The translations under genes were made by a program, and so were the position numbers. Shown piece by piece: positions 27,234 through 36,536 of a stretch of DNA of 64,000 nt. The first letter of the stretch is position 1. Each line of letters begins with the position of its first letter. The notes below the pieces were generated by a model that made no database searches, was not told the origin of the DNA, and saw only the letters and a program-made list of their open reading frames with translations. The DNA comes from Rhizobium sp. ARZ01 (GTDB taxonomy: Bacteria > Pseudomonadota > Alphaproteobacteria > Rhizobiales > Rhizobiaceae): assembly GCF_014851675.1 (NCBI RefSeq), contig NZ_JACVAE010000003.1:496001-560000 (forward strand). Reading direction: 5' to 3'.

Positions 27234-30200
27234 TCAATATTCTTTTTCATAGAAGATACCGGCCGCGCCGGCGCCGTTGCTGCCGGCTTCGCCGCGCAGC
27301 TTCACACCCCTGCCGACATCGAGATTGATCGCTGCTTTGCCGCCGCCCGTCTCCGGGTCCTGCTTCAGCTCGAGATAGGTCCGCTCGTTCAGGTACTTGC
27401 CGGCCGAAACCTGTGCACGTCCCTGGGAGTCGGTCGTGATATCGAGGTCGTCGATGCCGAGCTTGCTTCGCAGGCCGCTGAGCAGGGAGCCCCCGCTTCC
27501 GCCGCCTGCGAGGTCTGCGACGGCAGCAGCGAGCTGGGCGATCTGGAAGGCGGAGAGGTTGTTCATGGACCTGCCAAAGATCAGCCGTGCCAAAATCTCG
27601 TCCTGCGGAAGGGCAGGGGACGAAGTGAAGGACACCGAGGGATTGTTGGCCGGTCCGGCAATGGTGATGTTGATCGTCGTCGCGTTGGCGCTGGAGGTCG
27701 CGACGAAATTAATTGTCGGGACAAGCCCACCGGTGAAGCCGATATGCCCGCTGGTGAAATCGAGCCGCTTGGCGAGGATTTCCAGCCGCCCACGCCGAAG
27801 GTCGAAGCCGCCGGAGACCGCAGGGCTCGACGACGTGCCGCGCAGCGTCAGGCTGCCGCCGAGTTCGGCGTCGATGCCGCGGCCGCGCACGAAGATCCGG
27901 CTAGGAGCATCGATCCGCAGGTCTAGGCCGATGCCTCGGGTTTCGCCGCTTCCACCGCCCTCGTCACCACGAAGTGCTGCCGCCATGGCTTTCACATCAG
28001 CCGGTGCATTCCGATGCTTGATGTCGATTTCCGAAAGTGAGGCTGGCAGCCTTTGCGGGATGGTGATGTTGGCTTTCCGGATCTCGATCCGGCCGCCGAG
28101 GACCGGCCCCGCCAGCAACGGCCCCCTGATTGTCAGATCGCCGGTCAGGTTGGCTGTCAGCAGCCTGCCGTCGACATAGGTAACATCGTTCAGCTTGATC
28201 GACAGATCAGCCGGGAAGTTGGATCCGGGAAGGATGCCGACCGAACCGCTCGCGCTGATCTGGCCGCCGGTCGCGATCCGGCCGGTCAATTGCTGGATGA
28301 CTGCCTGCCTGCCGTCCAACACCACGCGGCCCGTCAGGTTCTCGATGGAGAGATTGCGTCGCACATCCACCAGCTGGCTGCCGGAGGTCGTAATCGTGCC
28401 CGTGATGGAAGGGGTTTTCGCCGGCCCCCTGACGGCGAGCTCGACCGCGGCGTTGCCGGTGAGCAGGAAGCCCTGCTGACCGAGCGGTCCTTGCAGGAGG
28501 GCGAAGGGCAACGTGCCTGAGAAAGTCAGGTCGAGTGTCATGTTGCCGGCGACACCGGCGGTACCACCGCCGCGGAACGCGAGACCGTTCGGCCCGGAAA
28601 GGTTTGTTTGTACTTGGACCGTATTATCGGCGAACTGACCATTTGCGCCGATTGTAAGCGGACTGACGCCGGCAGAGCGGGTCTGGGCTGTCGCCGCATT
28701 GTTCCATGTCAGGGCGTAATTCACCTGCGGTGCCGCAGCTGTGCCCTTGGCGTTCACGGTGCCGCCGATCGTGCCTTCCGCCCCGAGCCCGGCCGAGAAA
28801 GTGTTGGCCAAGCTGGCCGGCACGGCATTGACCCTGATGGCGAGGCCAAGGTTTTCGCCAGCGGTGCCGCTGACGGCGATGCTGCCGCTGCCGGTGCGGA
28901 TCGTGAAGTCGTTTATGGAGACCGCACCGCCCCGGACGTTCAGGACCGCCCGCCGGTCGAGCCGGATGGCAATGCCTCTCGGGGTGGCCTGGAAGGCATC
29001 GAGCCCGATCGTCATGCCAGCCTGTTGCTGCGCGACGGAGCCCTTGACCGTGAGCGGCGCACCATCATAGCGCGCGCCGAGATCGAACAGCGTCTTTGGG
29101 CCTTGCTGGGTGAAGCTCAGAGCGAGCGCGTCCACCCGGTTGGTGCCGGACGTGAAGGCGTCTGCCCGCACAATGCCGGAAATCGCCAGTGAGCGAAGGT
29201 CTGCGGTCTTCAGGTCAATCTGCGGCTGGACGATGCGGAGCTGGTCACGTGTAATACCGGAACCGGAGGCCTGGATCGACACGGCCGTCTTTCCGTCCGC
29301 AGTGTTGATGGAAGCCGAACCGGCCAGATCACCTTCGGCCTGCTGACCTGCCATCGCCGCAAGCAGACCGATATCGGGAAGATCGAATTTCACCGTGCCA
29401 TCCGGCAGGAAATTCGCATCGAGCTTCAGCGCGCCGGAAAGCACGTTCTCGCCGATCTGCGCATCGATCGACGGAATGGAGATAGTGCCGTTCTCCGAAA
29501 CGACGCTGGACTTGACGTTGATCGGCTGTCCGCCGATTGCGCCCGTTGCGGTCAGGTTGCCAGCGGGGGCTGTCCGGTCGGCAGTGCCATTGAGCGTTAG
29601 GACAAGATCGCTCAGCGTCCGGCCGGCAAGCTCGGCGCCGCTCGAGTCCAGCCGAGCCTTGACGCCGAGGGCTGCGAGCGGCCCTGTGGCTGTGGCCTCG
29701 AACGTCGCCCGGCCCTTGGCGTCGGCAAGCAGCTTACCGAGATCAGGCAGCGTGCCGGAAACGCTGACGTCGAGATTCTCTCCGGCAAGCTTTGCCGTAC
29801 CCTTGGCGGCAATGGTGCCGGAGGCCAAGTTGAAGGCTTGGAGGTTGATGACACCATCTGACCCGCGGACGACATCTGCCGTCACTTGCAAGGGCGTGTC
29901 GAAACGGCTGGAGAGCGCTGGAGGCAGCGCCGTCGCCGCCACGCTTGCATCCACTTTTGCGGCCGCCGACGCATCCTCAGGCACGAAATGGCCATCGGCC
30001 TTGACGTTCAGGCCCGCACCGTGGATGGCAGCATCGCTGAAATCGATGCGTTGGGGGGTAATGGAAAGAGAGGCCGTTGCGTTTAGCGGCACCTGCAGCA
30101 GCCGGTTCGCGTCGGCGTTCAACAGATCGATCACGCCCGCCTGGATGCCGACTTTGAGATTGCCGCGCCGGCCGATCAGGTCGAAGACATCACTTGTCGC

Positions 30201-32981
30201 GACGATGTCGATGCCGGACACCGTTCCTTGCGGCACCTGCGCCGATGCGACGGTTGCTGCGAGCGAGATCGCCGCTGCTTTCAACTCGCCGGAAAGCGTC
30301 AACTGCGCCGCTTCGATGCGGGCGACCGCTTCACCACCCTTGGTGGGAAAACGATATTCGGCAGGGCCGTCGATACCGCTGAGGTTTACGGCAAGGCTGC
30401 TCTTGCCGGCCGGATTGGCCGAACCGGAAATGGCGATGACGCCGTCGCCGGCATTGATGGCCAGATTATCGAAGGTGATGTTGCCGTCGAGAATGGAGAT
30501 CGAGGCAGCTTCCTTCAGCGACAACGGCAAACCTGCGATGGCGGCATCCAGCGTCCTCAGTGCAATGACGGTCGCCGTATCGTGCCGGGCGACATCGCCT
30601 TCGATCGCCAGCGGCGCATTCTCGTAGCGCCCGGAGATGTTGAAGCCGGTGATGCTTCCCGAATGCGTGAAGGCGATGACTGGTGCCTCCAGATCGTTCT
30701 CACCGACGCGGGCGAGATCGGCGCTAAACGTGCCGGAAACGGCCCCAGCTTTGAGGTCTTCGATGGTTGCGTCCAGAGCCGGCTTGAATATCGTTGCGGT
30801 GTCGCGACGAATCTCCGTTCCTGTCGCCGCGATGACCAGCGAGCCCTTACCGTCCGTGTTGGTGAAGGCAAGCGTTCCGGCAAAATCGCCGGTGGCACTC
30901 TGGCCCGCGAGTGTTGCGATGGTGGCAAGCTCGGGGAAATCGAAGCGGATCGTGCCGTCAGGCATAAAACCTTCGCCGAGCGTCAGCGCGCCGTTCAGCT
31001 TGTTGTTGCCCACAACCGCCTCAAGCGTCGGAACCGAAATTTGGCCGGCGTCGGAAACAACGCTGGATCGCACGTCGATCGCCTGGCCGTTCATGGAGGC
31101 GGTCAAGGTGAAGTCGCCGGCGGGCGCCGTCGCGGATGCCTTGCCGTTGAGATCGATCGCAATGTCGTCCAGTGTACGGCCCGCAAGCCCAAGCTGGTTC
31201 GATGTAATCTTCGCCTGCACGTTCGGCCCATCCGTCGGGCCGCTCGCCGTTGCATCGAAGGCGATCTCGCCGCTGCCGCCTTCAATGAAGGCTCCGGCAT
31301 CGATCAGTCGCCCGACGAGCTTCGCCTGCAGGCTGCCGTCGGCAAGGCTCGCTTCGCCGGTCGCTTCCGCCACGCTCGACTTGATCTGAAGGTTCGACAG
31401 CGACATCGCGCCGCCGGCTCCGATCGTTGCCTCACCTTCGAGCGCGATGGTTCCCTGCACGCGGGAAGCCATTGCTTCGGGCAGAACGTCCGGCAGCGCG
31501 AACAATTTGAAGCTCGCCGTTCCCATTGATGGTTCCAGCAGGTAGCTGCCGCTGATCTGGCCGCCGATGCTGCTGCTTTCGATGGTGACGGGATCAAACT
31601 TCAGTTGCTCCGGTGAGAAGGCAAGGGCGGCGTTGACCTTCAATGGCGTGCCGACGAGCCGTTCGAGATTGGGATCCGACATGGCCGAGCGTTCGGCGAT
31701 CAGCGACAGGCTCGCATGGCCGGTCTTCGTCGAGACATTTGTGTCCGCGCTGCTGGCTGTCAGCAGGATGCTCTCCAGCCGTCCTTGCGGCGCGGTCGCG
31801 CTGGCAAGGTTGACGTTGAGGTTGACGGCGGTCGCTTCGGCGGGGCCCGAGGCTACCAGCTGTAGACCGTAGAGATTGGCCGCGAATTCGCCGTTTGCGA
31901 GCGGCCAGCGGATCGGGATCGGCGTCGAACCGTCCGCCCCTGTTAGCCGAATATTGAGGTTGTTTTCACCTGTCGTCTGCAGCGTGCCGGCTGCGTTCAG
32001 CGACAGCGCGCCCGTCGTCACGAGGCCGCGTTCGATCCGCAGAAGATTGCTGCCGTTTGTAGCGGCCGCCACGTCGATCGCTGTCGTACCGGCGAAGAGC
32101 GGCCGCAGGTGAGGGGGCAGCAATGCCTCGAAGGTGCCGCCGCCTTTGAGGGCGACGGTGTGAAGGTTGTTGGTGGACTGGTCATGGCGCGCGTCGAGCG
32201 CGAGAACCTCGCTTCCGTCGAGCGCCGCTGTTAGCCGCCCGGCCCATGCTGAAAGCGGTCCATCGCCGGTCAGGCGCACCGCTACCGCGGGCTCGCCTGG
32301 TATGAGCAGCGCGCGGGCCAGCATACCGCCCGGCGGCTCGGTGATATCAGCCTTCAGCTGGAGTTTGTCCTCGCCGGGATTGAAGATCAGATCCGTCAGT
32401 ACGGAGATGCCAGGCTGGTCCTTGGCCGCAAGCGCAAGGTTCAGCGCAATGCTCTGGCGGTCGAAGCCACCGCTGCCGGAGAGGCGCAGGTGTTGCTCTT
32501 GGCCGGCAACTCCTTCGGCCAGGGTGATGCTCGGAATGTCAACGCTGTCAACCTGGATCGTAACTGGCAAAGAGAATGGCTTGCTGTCGGAAGTGGTCTT
32601 GGTATCGCCACCTGGAACCGGTCGGCGTGAAACGACGAGCTCGCCGGCGGAGACGCGCTGGGCGTTGAACTGGAGGAACAGCAGGTCAAGAGGCGACCAG
32701 TCGACGGCAAGGTCGCGGATCTCCGCATAGGCGCCTTCCCGATCACTCAGGGTAATGGTCTCGGCGCGAAGGCTGCCGGTCAACAGTCCAGACGGCTTGG
32801 TAATCGCAATCCGGGTGTCGGAACTGGCCGTTGCATCCTCGATGAAGGAGGCGGCAAGGCGCGCGCCTGGATCGGTGAAGCCGATAAAGCCGACCACGCC
32901 GAGGATGGCGATCACGAGAAGGGCGGCAACGTAGCCGAGGTAGCGAAGCGCCTGCTGCAGGATTTTGAAGAACCGGCTCAT
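27234..32981 (-). CDS. tamB: Translocation and assembly module subunit TamB
   Basis: Very large inner-membrane-anchored AsmA/TamB protein of 1915 aa. A single N-terminal transmembrane segment (about residues 15-33, GYVAALLVIAILGVVGFIG) precedes more than 1700 residues of beta-strand-rich repeats such as DGNITFDNLAINAGDGVIAISG, expected to form a hydrophobic groove across the periplasm. The C-terminal DUF490-type domain ends GAAGIFYEKEY. It works with TamA in outer-membrane assembly or lipid transfer. tamA is upstream with a 54-base gap, the usual order. Confidence 0.93.
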   Translation of the reverse strand: MSRFFKILQQALRYLGYVAALLVIAILGVVGFIGFTDPGARLAASFIEDATASSDTRIAITKPSGLLTGSLRAETITLSDREGAYAEIRDLAVDWSPLDLLFLQFNAQRVSAGELVVSRRPVPGGDTKTTSDSKPFSLPVTIQVDSVDIPSITLAEGVAGQEQHLRLSGSGGFDRQSIALNLALAAKDQPGISVLTDLIFNPGEDKLQLKADITEPPGGMLARALLIPGEPAVAVRLTGDGPLSAWAGRLTAALDGSEVLALDARHDQSTNNLHTVALKGGGTFEALLPPHLRPLFAGTTAIDVAAATNGSNLLRIERGLVTTGALSLNAAGTLQTTGENNLNIRLTGADGSTPIPIRWPLANGEFAANLYGLQLVASGPAEATAVNLNVNLASATAPQGRLESILLTASSADTNVSTKTGHASLSLIAERSAMSDPNLERLVGTPLKVNAALAFSPEQLKFDPVTIESSSIGGQISGSYLLEPSMGTASFKLFALPDVLPEAMASRVQGTIALEGEATIGAGGAMSLSNLQIKSSVAEATGEASLADGSLQAKLVGRLIDAGAFIEGGSGEIAFDATASGPTDGPNVQAKITSNQLGLAGRTLDDIAIDLNGKASATAPAGDFTLTASMNGQAIDVRSSVVSDAGQISVPTLEAVVGNNKLNGALTLGEGFMPDGTIRFDFPELATIATLAGQSATGDFAGTLAFTNTDGKGSLVIAATGTEIRRDTATIFKPALDATIEDLKAGAVSGTFSADLARVGENDLEAPVIAFTHSGSITGFNISGRYENAPLAIEGDVARHDTATVIALRTLDAAIAGLPLSLKEAASISILDGNITFDNLAINAGDGVIAISGSANPAGKSSLAVNLSGIDGPAEYRFPTKGGEAVARIEAAQLTLSGELKAAAISLAATVASAQVPQGTVSGIDIVATSDVFDLIGRRGNLKVGIQAGVIDLLNADANRLLQVPLNATASLSITPQRIDFSDAAIHGAGLNVKADGHFVPEDASAAAKVDASVAATALPPALSSRFDTPLQVTADVVRGSDGVINLQAFNLASGTIAAKGTAKLAGENLDVSVSGTLPDLGKLLADAKGRATFEATATGPLAALGVKARLDSSGAELAGRTLSDLVLTLNGTADRTAPAGNLTATGAIGGQPINVKSSVVSENGTISIPSIDAQIGENVLSGALKLDANFLPDGTVKFDLPDIGLLAAMAGQQAEGDLAGSASINTADGKTAVSIQASGSGITRDQLRIVQPQIDLKTADLRSLAISGIVRADAFTSGTNRVDALALSFTQQGPKTLFDLGARYDGAPLTVKGSVAQQQAGMTIGLDAFQATPRGIAIRLDRRAVLNVRGGAVSINDFTIRTGSGSIAVSGTAGENLGLAIRVNAVPASLANTFSAGLGAEGTIGGTVNAKGTAAAPQVNYALTWNNAATAQTRSAGVSPLTIGANGQFADNTVQVQTNLSGPNGLAFRGGGTAGVAGNMTLDLTFSGTLPFALLQGPLGQQGFLLTGNAAVELAVRGPAKTPSITGTITTSGSQLVDVRRNLSIENLTGRVVLDGRQAVIQQLTGRIATGGQISASGSVGILPGSNFPADLSIKLNDVTYVDGRLLTANLTGDLTIRGPLLAGPVLGGRIEIRKANITIPQRLPASLSEIDIKHRNAPADVKAMAAALRGDEGGGSGETRGIGLDLRIDAPSRIFVRGRGIDAELGGSLTLRGTSSSPAVSGGFDLRRGRLEILAKRLDFTSGHIGFTGGLVPTINFVATSSANATTINITIAGPANNPSVSFTSSPALPQDEILARLIFGRSMNNLSAFQIAQLAAAVADLAGGGSGGSLLSGLRSKLGIDDLDITTDSQGRAQVSAGKYLNERTYLELKQDPETGGGKAAINLDVGRGVKLRGEAGSNGAGAAGIFYEKEY

Positions 32982-33035
32982 GATTCAAGTCCTAGCGCAT
33001 ATCCCGGAATATCGGAATCCCCGGGGCGACGATTG

Positions 33036-34958
33036 TCAGAAGGCCTGCCCGATGCCCGCATAGATTCCGTAGGAATCGCCGTCGTCGTATGGGTTCAGGG
33101 GCACGGCGACATCGACGCGGATCGGACCGAATGGCGTAGCGTAGCGCAGACCGATGCCGGCACCGGCGCGGATGTCGCTGAAATCGGGGATCTCGTCGCG
33201 CGAGACCGTGCCAGCATCGATGAACGGAACAATACCGATCTTCTCGGTGATGTTGACGCGCACCTCCGCCGAGGCGAGGACATAGGATCGGCCGCCGAGC
33301 GGCTCATTATCGCTGTTGCGCGGCGAAATATCCTGGAAGCCGTAGCCGCGGACGGTGCCGCCACCGCCGAGATAGAAGCGGCGGGGAGCGGGAATGTCGG
33401 GCAGTGTCGGCGCGCCGACGATCGTGCCCGCGCCGAGGCGGCCCGCCAGTACTATGCGTTCCTCGGCGCCGAGCGCCTGGTAGACCGATCCGGAGGTTTC
33501 GAAGCTCGAGAAGAACGTGCTGTGATCGAACTCGTAGGTCGGCTTGGCGTTGATCATCGCCCGGTAGCCGGTCGTCGGGTTGAGCTTGTTGTCGCGCGTG
33601 TCGCGCACATATTCGATCGGAACGGCGGCCGTCAGGTAGGTATTGTCGCCGAACGGGTCGTTCACGTCCATCCACGCGCCTTCGACGCCGAAGGACAGCG
33701 TGTCGAGGTCGGTGAGCTCGAAGGTCGCGCCGGCTGCGAGCGTGAAGCTGGTCGCATAGTATGCGTCCGTGTCGGCGATCGCGGCCTTCAGGCTGGCGGT
33801 GAAGGTTGATGCCGGGCCGAAGGCGCCGGGCTTGGCAAACAGGAAACCGGCCGAATAGCCGATGTCGTCGAAGCCGCTGCCTTGCCCGAATCCGTTGACA
33901 GCCCCCTCGATCCGAAGCGACTCGGCCCGGCCGAACAGGTTGCGGTGGCCCCAATAACCCTGGACCCCGAAACCGTCGATCGTCGAGAACTGTGCCCCGG
34001 CGCCGAAATAGCGCTGCTTACCTTCCGACACTTCGATCGTCATCGGCAAAGTGCCGTCGGGCGAAACTTGCTCCGCCTCATGGATGGTGACGCTGGAGAA
34101 AACGCCGAGCTGGCGCAATCGGTCTGCCGCCTTGGTCAAGCGTTCCGGCGAGTAGGGCTGTCCGGCGTTGATCATGGAATAGTATTTGACGAAACCGGGG
34201 TCGACGTCTTTTGCGCCGGTCACTGTCACGTCGCCGACATTTGCGACCGGGCCGCCTTCGGCGCTGATCACGACGTCGACGGTGTTTGTCTTGTGATCGG
34301 CGATCGCCTTGCGGTCGGTGAGCCTGGCCAGCGGCCGGCCCTCGGCCTTCAGGTCGGCGACCACCCGTTCGCCCGCCTTGATGATGACGGTCGAATCGGC
34401 CCGCGCGCCGCGAATGAGGCCGTAGTCTGCGGCGGAGCGGCTTGCGGCATCGCCGGAAAGCGTGATCGAATCGAAGGTGAAGGCCGGGCCGGGGTGCACC
34501 GTCACCGCGACAGGCACGTTGCCGGAAGGAAAATCGGGAAGAGGGGGCAGCGAGTCGAGCGGCGTTCCGTTGATGCGGATATCCACCACCCCGCCGTAGC
34601 GGGCCTTTTCGTACAGCGCTGCTAGGATCCTGTCGCGATCGTCGCGCGCCTTGATGACGAGGCCGAGGTCACCGGAGACCGGTTGTCCGTCGTCCTGCTT
34701 CAGCAGGGAGCTCGCCTCGATGGCGTTCTTCAGTTCGTCGTCGTCGGTTCCTGCGTTGAAACTTAGCGTGTAGTTGACCGGATCGATGACCTCCGTTTTT
34801 TCCTCGTCGCTTTCGAAGAAGCGCATGCCGAAGATCTTGAAGGCAAAGGCGGGCGTGGCGGCGGCAGGCAGAATCGCGAGCACGCAGGCGGCTGCAAGGA
34901 TGGTCCCCGCCCGCAGATACGCACTACTCAATCTACGCCGGTCGATACGTTCCCGCAT
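33036..34958 (-). CDS. tamA: Outer-membrane assembly protein TamA (BamA family)
   Basis: The 640-aa product begins with a long signal peptide (about residues 1-40, ending ATPAFA) after the charged MRERIDRRR. POTRA-type repeats (about 55-290) follow, and the C-terminal half is a bacterial surface antigen beta-barrel. The barrel includes the FYLGGGGTVRGYGFQ hairpin with its conserved RGYGF and ends in the aromatic SYGIYAGIGQAF expected of a beta-signal. It is the outer-membrane partner of TamB. No strong ribosome site precedes ATG 34958, so the start is tentative. Confidence 0.93.
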   Translation of the reverse strand: MRERIDRRRLSSAYLRAGTILAAACVLAILPAAATPAFAFKIFGMRFFESDEEKTEVIDPVNYTLSFNAGTDDDELKNAIEASSLLKQDDGQPVSGDLGLVIKARDDRDRILAALYEKARYGGVVDIRINGTPLDSLPPLPDFPSGNVPVAVTVHPGPAFTFDSITLSGDAASRSAADYGLIRGARADSTVIIKAGERVVADLKAEGRPLARLTDRKAIADHKTNTVDVVISAEGGPVANVGDVTVTGAKDVDPGFVKYYSMINAGQPYSPERLTKAADRLRQLGVFSSVTIHEAEQVSPDGTLPMTIEVSEGKQRYFGAGAQFSTIDGFGVQGYWGHRNLFGRAESLRIEGAVNGFGQGSGFDDIGYSAGFLFAKPGAFGPASTFTASLKAAIADTDAYYATSFTLAAGATFELTDLDTLSFGVEGAWMDVNDPFGDNTYLTAAVPIEYVRDTRDNKLNPTTGYRAMINAKPTYEFDHSTFFSSFETSGSVYQALGAEERIVLAGRLGAGTIVGAPTLPDIPAPRRFYLGGGGTVRGYGFQDISPRNSDNEPLGGRSYVLASAEVRVNITEKIGIVPFIDAGTVSRDEIPDFSDIRAGAGIGLRYATPFGPIRVDVAVPLNPYDDGDSYGIYAGIGQAF

Positions 34959-35180
34959 CCGCTGTTATTGCCTTTCCCGTTCCGACGATGGACCGGTTGA
35001 TGTCCGGTCTCTCCTCAGATTGTGCGGCACTCGCAGTCCGAACAACGGTCTGGCAGGCCACGCAGGCTCGATTTGAGCCTAGCCCGTTAGCATTTCCCTA
35101 AGATTAACGGCGGTTCTACCCGGATGGGAAGAAAAATTGACGCGCGGCGCGGTTTTCTGTTGCGACAGTTGCATGGATGC

Positions 35181-35207
35181 AAAAGACCCCGGGCGATGCC
35201 GGGGTCT
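35181..35207 (-). terminator. Rho-independent terminator of the glycine-zipper lipoprotein gene
   Basis: AGACCCCGG (35199-35207 on the minus strand) pairs with CCGGGGTCT (35184-35192) around a 6-nt loop, followed by TTTT. It lies about 30 bases after the stop. Confidence 0.85.
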
Positions 35208-35238
35208 CGTGAAGCTTGCAGCTGTGTTCCGTTTTGGA

Positions 35239-35490
35239 TCAGCAATCGTCGATGTAGCGACGACCGTAGCGATCGCGGTAGTAGCACTGGCCGGGCTGGT
35301 CGGCGACGTGGCCGATCACTGCGCCGCTGACGCCGCCGATGGCGGCACCCACGGCTGCACCGCGAACGTCACCGGTGATCGCGCCACCGATGATCGCGCC
35401 GGTGGCAGCGCCGATACCGGCCCCCTTCTCCGTTTTCGTGCAGCTTGCGGCGGCCAGGCCGATCAGCACGAGCGCTATGGCTTTCTTCAT
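35239..35490 (-). CDS. Small glycine-zipper lipoprotein
   Basis: The 83-aa product has a lipoprotein signal MKKAIALVLIGLAAASC with acylated Cys near residue 17. A Gly/Ala zipper follows (AGIGAATGAIIGGAITG, then GAAVGAAIGGVSGAVIG), and the end YYRDRYGRRYIDDC is basic. Glycine-zipper domains pack in the membrane or oligomerise. The zipper and the small size recall entericidin- or Omp/17-kDa-antigen-like proteins without allowing a name. ATG 35490 is preferred over ATG 35505 because it begins the signal peptide. It is monocistronic with its own terminator. Confidence 0.8.
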   Translation of the reverse strand: MKKAIALVLIGLAAASCTKTEKGAGIGAATGAIIGGAITGDVRGAAVGAAIGGVSGAVIGHVADQPGQCYYRDRYGRRYIDDC

Positions 35491-35919
35491 GCAAAATCTC
35501 TCCAAGGTTGAACCGGCGTAAAAAGGCGCCAGCTTCTAAAGTGTCCCCAAACCAGCTTTCGCCGATTCGTATCTTTGGCAATGTCACAAACGCGAACAAT
35601 ACGGCCGAAAAAGGGGAAGTCTATGGGCTTAAAGTATTTTTTTGGATCCTGAATAAAGGCAAGGCGCACGCCGTTTCTATTGGTTCCTTCCGAAAAAAAA
35701 TCGACTTGCCGGCAAAGAGCGGTTGATCACAGATTGAAAAGGACGAATGATGCGGTGGCTGCAGGGCCGGACGGCGAGGGACGTCGCGGACCTTCGGAGG
35801 ACTGGGAGGGGCCTTCGGCTGCAGCAAGGAATTTGCAGGTGTTTCGGTCTTTCGAAGTCGCCGCTTAAGCCGCTTTCGGATCCGGAATGCCTCGCGAGTG
35901 AACCACGAGGGAGGAACGA
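35491..35919. other. Divergent promoter region between the lipoprotein and coxS
   Basis: This 429-base stretch is AT-rich around 35560-35720 (poly-T near 35638 and poly-A near 35693). It holds the palindrome TTGCCGGCAA near 35705. Short open frames here have no recognisable protein pattern. It should contain promoters in both directions; no specific boxes could be fixed. Confidence 0.4.
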
Positions 35920-36408
35920 ATGACGAAAGTTACGATGACGGTCAACGGCCGGCAGGTCAGCGGTGACGTGGAGGACCGCACGCTGCTGGTCCACTTCATC
36001 CGCGACAAGCTGGGCCTGACCGGAACGCATGTCGGCTGCGATACATCCCAATGCGGCGCCTGCGTCGTGCACATGGACGGTAAGTCGATCAAGAGCTGTT
36101 CCACCTTGGCGGTCCAGGCCGCCGGCTCCTCCATCACCACGATCGAAGGTCTCGCCCAAGGCGGTGAACTGCATCCGGTGCAGGCGGCCTTCAAGGCAAA
36201 TCATGGCCTGCAATGCGGCTTCTGCACGCCCGGCATGGTGATGACTGCCGTCGACATGATCAACCGCTACGGCGGCAAGCTCGACGAGAAGACGGTGCGT
36301 GAGAACCTGGAAGGCAACATCTGTCGTTGCACGGGTTACCACAATATCGTCAAGGCCATCCTCGCCGCTGCCGAAGAGATGAGCGCCGGTCGCCAGGCGG
36401 CCGAATAG
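35920..36408 (+). CDS. coxS: CO dehydrogenase-like [2Fe-2S] small subunit
   Basis: The 162-aa product has the two [2Fe-2S] domains of the xanthine oxidase family: a plant-type ferredoxin part with CDTSQCGAC (about residues 40-48) and C60, and an all-helical part with CGFC (about 99-102) and CRC (about 131-133). It carries electrons from the molybdenum site to FAD. It is the first gene of the coxS-coxL-coxM set, 128 bases before coxL. The substrate of the complex is uncertain, so the symbol is by family. Confidence 0.88.
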   Translation: MTKVTMTVNGRQVSGDVEDRTLLVHFIRDKLGLTGTHVGCDTSQCGACVVHMDGKSIKSCSTLAVQAAGSSITTIEGLAQGGELHPVQAAFKANHGLQCGFCTPGMVMTAVDMINRYGGKLDEKTVRENLEGNICRCTGYHNIVKAILAAAEEMSAGRQAAE

Positions 36409-36536
36409 GTGGATAGAGAATAGCCAATAGCCGGAAGGGCAAGTCCGATGGTGTTGGCGGCCGCAAAAGGACTCTCTATTCGCTGAATCCTAGGCTGCTT
36501 CCTGTCGGCTCGACGTATCTCGGGAGGAGATGACTG